64,000 nucleotides of DNA from Prorocentrum cordatum. Lineage: Eukaryota > Sar > Dinophyceae > Prorocentrales > Prorocentraceae. Shown piece after piece: positions 55,026-64,000 of this stretch. A program made the position numbers and the translations under genes. Within the stretch, counting starts at the first letter, position 1, and every line of letters begins with the position of its first letter. The stretch spans positions 62,001 to 126,000 of the forward strand of contig CAUYUJ010019348.1 of assembly GCA_963575745.1 (NCBI GenBank). The letters run 5' to 3'. The notes under the pieces were generated by a model. The model did not search any database. It was not told where the DNA came from and worked only from the letters and a program-made list of their open reading frames with translations.

Positions 55026-55073
55026 CTGACGAAGGACCCAACCATGTGCAGGTGTGAATACCGCAGTTGACAC

Positions 55074-56912
55074 TACCAATTTCGGTGGGGCTCCCTATAG
55101 GGCCACGAAACGTGTGAAGGGGATGGGTGTGCGGGACGCATGCGGGCGGCAGCACTGGGGCCTTCGGTGGAGCTCCCTATGGGGCCACGAAACGTGTGAG
55201 GGAGTTGACGAAATGGGTGTGGCTGGCGCATGCGGGCGCGGGCACTGGGGCCTTCGGTGGAGCTCCCTATGGGACCACGAAACGTTTGAGGGGTGTGCCG
55301 AAATGGGTGTGGCTGACGCATGCGGGCGCGGGCATTGGGGCCTTCGGTGGAGCTCCCTATCGGGCCACGAAACGTGTGAGGGGTGTGCCGAGTGTGGTTG
55401 ACGCATGCGGGCGCGGGCACTGGGGCCTTCGGTGGAGCTCCCTATGGGCCACGAAACGTGTGAGGGGTGTGCCGAAATGGGTGTGGCTGACGCATGCGGG
55501 CGCGGGCACTGGGGCCTTCGGTGGAGCTCCCTATGGAGCCACGAAACGTGTGAGGGGTGTGCCGAAATGGGTGTGGTTGACGCATGCGGGCGCGGGCACT
55601 GGGGCCTTCGGTGGAGCTCCCTATGGAGCCACGAAACGTGTGAGGGGTGTGCCGAAATGGGTGTGGCTGACGCATGCGGGCGGGCACTGGGGCCTTCGGT
55701 GGAGCTCCCTATGGAGCCACGAAACGTGTGAGGGGTGTGCCGAAATGGGTGTGGTGACGCATGCGGGCGCGGGCACTGGGGCCTTCGGTGGAGCTCCCTA
55801 TGGAGCCACGAAACGTGTGAGGGGTGTGCCGAAATGGGTGTGGTGACGCATGCGGGCGCGGGCACTGGGGCCTTCGGTGGAGCTCCCTATGGAGCCACGA
55901 ACGTGTGAGGGGTGTGCCGAAATGGGTGTGGGTGACGCATGCGGGCGCGGGCACTGGGGCCTTCGGTGGAGCTCCCTATGGAGCCACGAAACGTGTGAGG
56001 GGTGTGCCGAAATGGGTGTGCATACTGGGGCCTTCGGTGGAGCTCCCTATGGGGCCACGAACGTGTGAGGGGTGTGCCGAAATGGGTGTGGTGACGCATG
56101 CGGCGCGGGCACTGGGGCCTTCGGTGGAGCTCCCTATGGAGCCACGAAACGTGTGAGGGGTGTGCCGAAATGGGTGTGGGTGACGCATGCGGGCGCGGGC
56201 ACTGGGGCCTTCGGTGGAGCTCCCTATGGAGCCACGAAACGTGTGAGGGGTGTGCCGAAATGGGTGTGGGGGACGCATGCGGCGCGGGCACTGGGGCCTT
56301 CGGTGGAGCTCCCTATGGAGCCACGAAACGTGTGAGGGGTGTGCCGAAATGGGTGTGGGGGACGCATGCGGCGCGGGCACTGGGGCCTTCGGTGGAGCTC
56401 CCTATGGAGCCACGAAACGTGTGAAACCGAAATGGGTGTGGGGCGCATCGCGGGCACTGGGGCCTTCGGTGGAGCTCCCTATGGAGCCACGAACGTGTGA
56501 GGGGTGTGCCGAAATGGGGGTGTGGACGACGCGACGCGGGCGCGGGCACTGGGGCCTTCGGTGGAGCTCCCTATCGCCACGAAACGTGTGAGGGTGTGTG
56601 CCGAAATGGGTGTGGGTGACGCATGCGGGCGCGGGCACTGGGGCCTTCGGTGGAGCTCCCTATGGAGCCACGAAACGTGTGAGGGGTGTGCCGAAATGGG
56701 TGTGGGTGACGCATGCGGGCGCGGGCACTGGGGCCTTCGGTGGAGCTCCCTATGGAGCCACGAAACGTGTGAGGGGTGTGCCGAAATGGGTGTGGGTGAC
56801 GCATGCGGGCGCGGGCACTGGGGCCTTCGGTGGAGCTCCCTATGGAGCCACGAAACGTGTGAGGGGTGTGCCGAAATGGGTGTGGCTGACGCATGCGGGC
56901 GCGGGCACGAGG
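55074..56912 (+). repeat. 90-bp minisatellite array, about 20 copies
   Basis: Unit landmarks in order: ACTGGGGCCTTCGGTGGAGC, TCCCTATGGAGCCACGAAAC, GTGTGAGGGGTGTGCCGAAA, TGGGTGTGGGTGACGCATGC, GGGCGCGGGC. Copies begin near 55153, 55243, 55333, 55418, 55507 and so on to 56817; the left edge at 55074 is diverged. Most are 88-90 bases and one (56025) is about 73. Because 90 is a multiple of 3, frames stay open on both strands until a one- or two-base deletion occurs; these frames are not treated as genes. Confidence 0.95.
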
Positions 56913-56999
56913 GAGGAGGGGGAAGAGGAGGAGAGGAGAGGAACGCGGGGCACCGTCTCTTCAAAACGAGGACCCAACACCACAGGATGGTTGGGAACA

Positions 57000-58650
57000 A
57001 GGACGGGAGCTAGGAGCAGAAAACACGTTGCAGAATTCGACAGGCCCATCGGGCGGGTAGACCCTAACCGGTGGGTCGGGAAGGCAGGCCCAGGCGGCCG
57101 GGTCGAGCAGGCGGGTTGTTGAAGCGTGAGTCGTGCACGAATCGCGAAGAAGTCCTGAGCGATAGCACGATTCCCAAGTACATTGGGAAAAAACAGCATG
57201 AGTCTTGAGTGTCGCGGGCGCGGCGTCTGAATAATTTGCGGGAGAGTCCCACGCGAGAGCGCGATACCTGCATACATTGTAAGGAAGTCCCGCGCGAAAG
57301 CGCGACTTTGAAATAAAGCGTGAAGCAGTATCAGGCAGGAGCCGTTGTTGTGGCAACTCGGGGGCTGAGGGTCCAGTTTGGTCACTCACAGCTTTCCAAA
57401 AGCAGCCATCATTTCAATAGTGTTCGCTCTAATTTGTTCGCGCGCCACCCAACACGTACATTACAAGCCGTCGATGTTCGCCCTTTTCATATTCGGCCGT
57501 GCCCCGCTAGGTGTATACATGTCTTACTTGCAGTGTGTTTCGCGCAGCCGCCAAGACAGGGGAAACAGAAGACGGATGAAAGGAGGGGATAAGGGGGTGG
57601 GAGAAGGATGGAACACGAGAGAGAGTAGCAGGAGGGGGGCTAGGAGCAGAAAGCGCGTGGCAGAACCAGACAGGCAGATCGGGCGGGTATACCCTAACGG
57701 GCGGGTCGAAAAGGCGGGCCCAAACGGCCAGGTCGAGCAGGCGGGTTGTTAAAGCGTGAGTAGCGCATGAATCGCGAGGAGGTGTCGAGCGATAGCGCGG
57801 TTCCCACGTGAATCGCGGTAAAAAACAAAAGCGGGAGATTGTTTCGTGAGCGTCGAGAGCGCGGCGTTTATACCAATGCGAGGAAGTCCCACGCGACAGC
57901 GCGATTCCTGCATACATTCTGGGGAAATCCTGCAATTGTGAGGAAGTATCAGGCGGGAGCCGTTGTTGTTGCAACTCGGGGCCACGGGTCCAGTTTGTCT
58001 CGCAAGTCTTCCATGATCAAAGCCGGGTGCGAGCCCCGGGATGAGCACTTCGATTGAAAAATGCAACACGCGCTGCGGAGGGGGGATCAACAATAATTAT
58101 TCTTAGAAATGAGAGTTCAACAAGAAATAATTCAACGATTGGTCGCTCTTGCCTGCAAGCGTGCCATTCAAATTGTATATCCCAAACCCTCGGTACCCGC
58201 CTTCTTCGTCTTCGATCGTACCCCCTTGGGGGGTCTAGCGTCCTTACCTGCCGCGCGTGCTTTGTGCAGCCCCTGAAACAGGGGAGAGAGGACGGTTGGA
58301 AGGTGAGTGAGCAGGGTGGAGCACGGGATTAGCCGGAGGGAGGCTAGGAACACAAAGCTTGTGGCAGAACCAGACGGGCAGATCGGGCGGGTAGACCCTA
58401 ACGGGCGGGTCGAAAAGGCGGGCCCAAGCGGCCAGTTCGAGCAGGCGGGTTGCTGAAACATGAGGTCCGCATGATACGCGAGGAGGTCTCGAGCGATAGC
58501 GCGATTCCCAGGTGAATCGTTGGAAAAGCCAAAGCGAAAGCGCGATTCTTGAGCGTCGAGGGCGCGGCGTTTGAATACATTGTGAGGAAATTCCACGCGA
58601 GAGCGCGATTCTGAAATACACTGTGGGGAAGTATCAGCCGGGAGCCGTTG
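57000..58650 (+). repeat. Forward copies of the 0.9 kb repeat after the 90-bp array
   Basis: 57008 resumes the copy interrupted at 55025 (GGAGCTAGGAGCAGAAAACACG). Further copies start at about 57423 and 58142. The last ends in a GTTGTTGTTGAATTC that is mirrored by the inverted copies that follow. Confidence 0.8.
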
Positions 58651-59667
58651 TTGTTGAATTCTCATTCCTGAAGAATAATTATTGTTGATCCCCCCCCACC
58701 GGTGCATACTGTTTTTTCTCAATCAAAGTGTGCCCCTCGACGCTCGCACCTTGTTTTTTGACAGGGAAAGTCTTCCTGCTCAAACTGGGCCCCTGGCCCC
58801 CGGGTTACAACAACAACGGCTCCCGCTCGAGACTTCCTTACAATTTAGCCAGGACCCCCGCTCCCGCCCGAGACTTCTTCGCATTTTATTCAGGAATCGC
58901 GCTCTCGCTTGGGACTTCCTTACAATTTATTCAGGGATCGCTCTCCCGGAGCTCTGGGGTCGCGCTCTCGCTGGAGACTTGCTTGCAACTTACTGAAGAA
59001 TAGCCTTGCGTTGGAAATTCCTGCAACTTGCCCAAGCGCCGCGCTCCCAGCACCCAGGCACCCAGGAGTCGCGCCTGTTGTGGTCCCATGTGCGTGCCCT
59101 TCGTGGCCCCGCTGTCGCCATTTGTGTCCCCCTCATTGTCCTACGTGGCCCAATTGCTACCCTCAGTGGCCCCATAGTTGCCTTCTGTGGCCCCGCATTA
59201 TCTGCACTTCGTGGCCCCCGCTCGTTCGCGCTCTTCGTGGCCCCATACGCATTCCCTTCGTGTCCCCGCTGTCGCCCTTCGCGGCCTACTTCGTGCACTT
59301 CGTGGCCCTGCTGTCGTTCTCTCTCGCTCTCGCTTTCGCTCGCCGTCGTCGTCGTCGTCGTCGCCGCCGTCGTCTTCGACGTCGTCGTTGTCGTCGTCGT
59401 CGTCGTCGTCGTCATCGTCGTCGGTCCCCTGTCCGTCCCTCTTGGGGTCGGGTCGACGGTCCGCGGCCGCCCCGCCGATCAGCGCTGCCGCTGACCAGGC
59501 CGACGGTCCGCGGCCGCCCCGCCGCTTGCCGGGGCCCGGCCTGCAGGGAAGAAAGGTATACCCCCCAAAAGGGGTTCGATCGAATACGAAGAGGGTGGGT
59601 ACCAAGGGTTTGGGAAATACGCGTTATTGGGCACTCGAGCACATAAGGGCGAACAGTCTTAAATTTA
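58651..59667 (-). repeat. Inverted 1.0 kb repeat unit, first of three
   Basis: Reverse-orientation unit, more diverged than the next two. It includes a degenerate CTTCGTGGCCCC repeat (59080-59310) and a CGTCGT microsatellite (59340-59425). Confidence 0.85.
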
Positions 59668-60652
59668 TTGTTGTTGAATTCCCACTTCTGAAGAATAATT
59701 ATTGTATTATTGTTGATCCCCCCTCACCGGTGCATACTGTTTTTTTCTCAATCAAAGTGCCCCTCGACGCTCGCACCCTTTTTTTTTGAAAGGGAAAGTC
59801 TTCCTGCTCAAACTGGCCCCCTGGCCCTTGGGTTACAACAACAACGGCTCCCGCTTGAGACTTCCTTACAGTTTGGCAGGACCCCCGCTCCCGCCCGAGA
59901 CTTCCTCGCATTTTATTCAGGAATCGCGCTCTCGCTTGGGACTTCCTTACAATTGATTGAGGAATCGCTCTCCCGGAGCTCTGGGGTCGCGCTCTCGCTG
60001 GAGACTTGCTTGCAACTTACTGAAGAATAGCCTTGCGTTGGAAATTCCTGCAACTTGCCCAAGCGCCGCGCTCCCAGCACCCAGGCACCCAGGAGTCGCG
60101 CCTGTTGTGGTCCCATGTGCGTGCCCTTCGTGGCCCCGCTGTCGCCATTTGTGTCCCCCTCATTGTCCTACGTGGCCCAATTGCTACCCTCAGTGGCCCC
60201 ATAGTTGCCTTCTGTGGCCCCGCATTATCTGCACTTCGTGGCCCCCGGTAGTTCGCACTCTTCGTGGCCCCATACGCATTCCCATCGTGTCCCCGCTGTC
60301 GCCCTTCGTGGCCTACTTCGTGCCCTTCGTGGCCCTGCTGTCGTTCTCTCTCGCTCTCGCTTTCGCTCGTCGTCGCCGTCGTCTTCGACGTCGTCGTCGT
60401 CGTCGTCGTCATCGTCGTCGGTCCCCTGTCCGTCCCTCCTGGGGTCGGGTCGACGGTCCGCGGCCGTCCCGCCGATCAGCGATGCCGCTGGCCAGGCCGA
60501 CGGTCCCCGCTTGCCGGGGCCCGGCCTGCAGGGAAGAAAGGTATACCCCCCAAAAGGGGTTCGATCGAATACGAAGAGGGTGGGTACCAAGGGTTTGGGA
60601 AATACGCGTTATTGGGCACTCGAGCACATAAGGGCGAACAGTCTTAAATTTA
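59668..60652 (-). repeat. 985-bp tandem duplication, copy A
   Basis: Almost identical to 60653-61637. Corresponding positions differ by 985 over hundreds of bases, for example GAATTCCCACTTCTGAAGAA at 59677 and 60661. Confidence 0.95.
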
Positions 60653-61637
60653 TTGTTGTTGAATTCCCACTTCTGAAGAATAATTATTGTATTATTGTTG
60701 ATCCCCCCTCACCGGTGCATACTGTTTTTTTCTCAATCAAAGTGCCCCTCGACGCTCGCACCCTTTTTTTTTGAAAGGGAAAGTCTTCCTGCTCAAACTG
60801 GCCCCCTGGCCCTTGGGTTACAACAACAACGGCTCCCGCTTGAGACTTCCTTACAGTTTGGCAGGACCCCCGCTCCCGCCCGAGACTTCCTCGCATTTTA
60901 TTCAGGAATCGCGCTCTCGCTTGGGACTTCCTTACAATTGATTGAGGAATCGCTCTCCCGGAGCTCTGGGGTCGCGCTCTCGCTGGAGACTTGCTTGCAA
61001 CTTACTGAAGAATAGCCTTGCGTTGGAAATTCCTGCAACTTGCCCAAGCGCCGCGCTCCCAGCACCCAGGCACCCAGGAGTCGCGCCTGTTGTGGTCCCA
61101 TGTGCGTGCCCTTCGTGGCCCCGCTGTCGCCATTTGTGTCCCCCTCATTGTCCTACGTGGCCCAATTGCTACCCTCAGTGGCCCCATAGTTGCCTTCTGT
61201 GGCCCCGCATTATCTGCACTTCGTGGCCCCCGGTAGTTCGCACTCTTCGTGGCCCCATACGCATTCCCATCGTGTCCCCGCTGTCGCCCTTCGTGGCCTA
61301 CTTCGTGCCCTTCGTGGCCCTGCTGTCGTTCTCTCTCGCTCTCGCTTTCGCTCGTCGTCGCCGTCGTCTTCGACGTCGTCGTCGTCGTCGTCGTCATCGT
61401 CGTCGGTCCCCTGTCCGTCCCTCCTGGGGTCGGGTCGACGGTCCGCGGCCGTCCCGCCGATCAGCGATGCCGCTGGCCAGGCCGACGGTCCGCGGCCGCC
61501 CCGCCGCTTGCCGGGGCCCGGCCTGCAGGGAAGAAAGGTATACCCCCCAAAAGGGGTTCGATCGAAGGCGAAGTGGGCGGGTACCGAGGGTTTGGGAAAT
61601 ACGCGTTATTGGACACTCGAGCATATAAGGGCGAACA
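60653..61637 (-). repeat. 985-bp tandem duplication, copy B
   Basis: Near-identical to copy A, differing by a roughly 20-base insertion near 61490 (extra CGGCCGCCCCGCCG) and a few substitutions near its right end. A recent duplication, or possibly an assembly artefact. Confidence 0.95.
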
Positions 61638-61639
61638 GT

Positions 61640-61667
61640 CTTAAAATGATTATTGTTGTTGTTGTTA

Positions 61668-61704
<37 letters not shown>

Positions 61705-61860
61705 AATTCGGGGGCCAGGGGCCTAGTTTGATGAGCCCACAATCTCTCTTTTGCGAACCACAAAGCGCGAGCCCCAGTAGGAGCACTTCGATTGAAAACA
61801 CAAAGGTCGCCGGGCAGGGGGGATCAACAATAGTCATTTCTTAGAAAGTCGGAAGGACAT
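61640..61860 (+). repeat. GTT microsatellite and repeat tail
   Basis: 61648-61702 is GTT triplets. 61703-61850 is the forward 3' end of the 0.9 kb repeat (GCGAGCCCC, GGAGCACTTCGATTGAAAA, GGATCAACAATAG). Confidence 0.8.
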
Positions 61861-62280
61861 TTCAGCAACAAGCAAGCAGAATCCTCGCCGCGAAATCCCA
61901 CTTGAGCCACGCACGCAGTGACGGTGCGTAGGACGCAGGGACGGTGTAAGACCGGTCGGCCCCCCCTCACTCTGACGCCGCGAGTGCGTAATTGTAGCCA
62001 CCTTTTGTTGCTTCCGTCGCCGGCCAGCGGCCGCCGAGGGGCCCGCCGGAGTCGGAGGCAGGCGTCGAGACCACCACGTTTCAACTATTTCACGCTCGGC
62101 GCTCCTGGGTCGTTGGGGTGAAGTTTCCGCTGGGGGAGGGAGGGTTGAGGGAGAAAGAGAGGAGGCGGCGACGAGGAAGAGGAGGAGAAGGAGCAGCAGC
62201 AAGGAGGCCTCCAGGAGAAGGGCGAGGAGGAGTGGGGAGAGGGAGACGAGGGCGAGAGAGTGGAGAGGTGGGGAGGAGGA
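61861..62280. other. Spacer, no gene
   Basis: GC-rich sequence of ordinary complexity, then a GGAG-rich purine tract from 62140. No motif in any frame. Confidence 0.5.
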
Positions 62281-63480
62281 GGAGGAGGAGGAGGAGGAGG
62301 AGGAGGACCAGTGTAAGCCCACGAGGCATCAACGATGTTGCATCAAACCTCCAAGTTCCCCCTTTCATGGGTCCCTATATGAATGTATGTCCATTGCGGG
62401 AGCTGGCCCATTACAAAACCTCCCGAGAACCTTCAACCGTGCCAGAACACCGTTCCTGAGACTGCAACGCCGCGGACCAACGTGATAGCTGCAAATGTTT
62501 AAGACGAGTGCGCGCGGCGCTAGAGCGAAAGCCACATTTTGCAAACCACCTGCTCTCCATCCTTGAAAGAGATGCAAAAAGTTCAAGACGAGAACGCGCG
62601 GCGCCAATGCGAGAGCCACATTCTGAAAACCACCCACCCTCCATCCGTGAAGTTGCTGCAAGCATCCAAGATGAATGTGCGCGGCGCTCAAGCGATAAAC
62701 ACATTTTGAAAAGGACCCGCCCTGCAACCGTGAAATTGTTGCACATTTCCATATTCGGGACCAGAAATGCCCTACCGGCACGCCTGGGGAGGTGCGACAG
62801 GGGTAAAAGGAGAACGAGGAGGAGAGGGACAACGAAGGCAAGGAGGAGGAGGAGGACCAGTGTAAGCCCAAGACGCATCAACGATGTCGCAGTCAACCTT
62901 CCCCCCGAGATCCTATTCATAAGGCAATGCAAGGATGTTTGCTCATTGCGCGCAGCGCGCTATTGTAAGACAACCGTCGAAGAATTGTCAACCGCGCCAC
63001 AATGCGATTCCTGGGATTTCAACGCCGCGAATCGACATGATTGTTGCGTGCCAGAACATCGTTAATTTAGATCCCAACACCGCGACCCAACGTGACTGGT
63101 GCGTCCTGACGAGACTGAACCGTGCCAGAACACTGTTCCTCGGACGCCAACCCTACGAATTCGCGAAACTGTTGGAGACGTTCAGGGCGCATGTGCGCGG
63201 CGCTAGGGCGAGAGCCGAATCTTGAAAAGGAGCAACCTTCCAGTCTTGAATCTGCTGCAGACTTTTAAGACGAACGTGCACTGCGCTACGGCGAGAGCCA
63301 CATTTTGAAAACGGCCCGCACTCCATCTTTGAAGTTACTGAAAATTCTCAGGGCGAATGTGCGCGGCGCTGAAGCGAGAGCAACGTATTAAAAACGGCCT
63401 TCCCTCCAGCTTTGAAGCTGCTGCTCAGTTTGAAGGCTAATGCGCGCGGCGTTACGGAGAGAGTCAAGTATTGAAAATCA
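62281..63480 (+). repeat. Array of a roughly 75-base repeat (GTGCGCGGCGCT family)
   Basis: Units with GTGCGCGGCGCTNNAGCGA followed by AGAGCCACATTTTGAAAAC and CTCCATCCNTGAA recur at about 62510, 62590, 62675, 63190, 63275, 63358 and 63438. Two longer direct repeats start GACCAGTGTAAGCCCA at 62309 and 62854, each after a GGA tract. Reverse copies occur at 32430-32640 in an intron of the giant element. Confidence 0.85.
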
Positions 63481-64000
63481 CCAGCTCTCCATCCTTGAAG
63501 CTTTTGCAGCGTGGTGGGGACCTCTCAGGCGAAAGGCCCGGCCCGCCTTACGAACACGTCTGGGGGTGCGACAGGGAGGTTTTACTTGCAAGGGGAACAA
63601 AAGAAAATTGATGGAGGAGGGGGTGAAGGGCCCACTTCTGACCAGTTCTCGTCTCCTGCCCCTGCTTTCGGACGGTGGCTCGCGCGGGAGAGCTCGCTGC
63701 AAGGATAGCACACGCGCCGCGTTCCTTTAGCTTACCTCGATTCGTCGATCGGGCCCCCATCCTGCTCGTCATGTTCCTCCTCCCAGCCGCACTTGAGCTG
63801 TCAATCTTCATCCCTTTGTTTCTCATTGTCATACTTCTCCTCGCCCCCCCCTCCGTGGCCCTCACCCTCCCCCAGGGGAGATGCCTATGAGCGTCGCGAT
63901 CGGCACTGTCACGACCACGTACAACAGTTTATAGGCACAGGCTCGCCCGCACCATTTGGCCGAGCCAGCACTAGTTCCGAGCAGGCACTCCTATGGTTTG
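63481..64000. other. Right end of window, no gene recognised
   Basis: Mixed sequence with short frames only. A hydrophobic plus frame at 63770-63840 is pyrimidine-rich and probably fortuitous. Confidence 0.5.

Noticed and set aside
55074-56912. CRISPR array
   Set aside because: Repeats are contiguous with no unique spacers, far longer than CRISPR repeats, and the genome is eukaryotic.
55073-57122. Many 80-256 codon frames on both strands
   Set aside because: The repeat unit is 90 bases, a multiple of three, so frames stay open by construction; no motif and no unique flanking coding sequence.
63675-63890. Small hydrophobic plus-strand protein
   Set aside because: Hydrophobic residues arise from CTC/CTT-rich DNA; no neighbours or motif support it.

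Overview
This window looks like nuclear DNA of a dinoflagellate; I cannot tell the genus. The grounds are: intron termini of GT-AG, GC-AG and GA-AG with AGGN repeated at both splice sites; two degenerate spliced-leader-like relics at the 5' end of a LINE; very dense microsatellites; and retroelement, methyltransferase and multi-copy protein families that I recognise from memory of dinoflagellate genomes (not checked). I see no bacterial operon, rRNA gene or CRISPR array.

Layout of the left 37 kb: three nested insertions. (1) Outermost is a decayed retroelement read on the minus strand, 'element 1' (about 36.9 kb down to 1.3 kb). It also holds a 1.35 kb foldback element (7.0-8.35 kb) and a CATAG microsatellite. 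(2) A plus-strand LINE (10,657-36,394) broke an open frame of element 1. It is flanked by an exact 13-bp target-site duplication, and codon phase is conserved across the site. (3) A 21,676-bp element (13,682-35,357) with 36-bp terminal inverted repeats and an 8-bp target-site duplication broke the LINE inside RT motif B; the other RT half resumes 21.7 kb downstream.

The inner element is the most interesting object. It carries at least three plus-strand multi-exon genes. The first is a large DDE-like protein (14.8-21.5 kb), a plausible transposase, now damaged by one stop and one frameshift. The second is a four-exon C5-DNA methyltransferase with motifs I, IV, VI, VIII and X intact. The third is a three-exon gene for an unknown 977-residue zinc-ribbon protein, fully open. 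Two or three weaker genes lie between them. A plausible reading is a giant cut-and-paste transposon carrying its own DNA-methylation gene.

37.3-45.0 kb holds the only clear host gene: two exons of a PHO80-like cyclin joined by a 7.3 kb GC-AG intron. Inside that intron, antisense, sits a nearly complete retroelement ('element 3': zinc-ribbon ORF1, EEP endonuclease, RT, RNase H). 45-64 kb has no gene I can support. It is built from a roughly 0.9 kb repeat in direct and inverted copies, a 90-bp minisatellite array inserted in one copy, a 985-bp tandem duplication, and at the right end a roughly 75-bp repeat family that also occurs inside an intron of the giant element.
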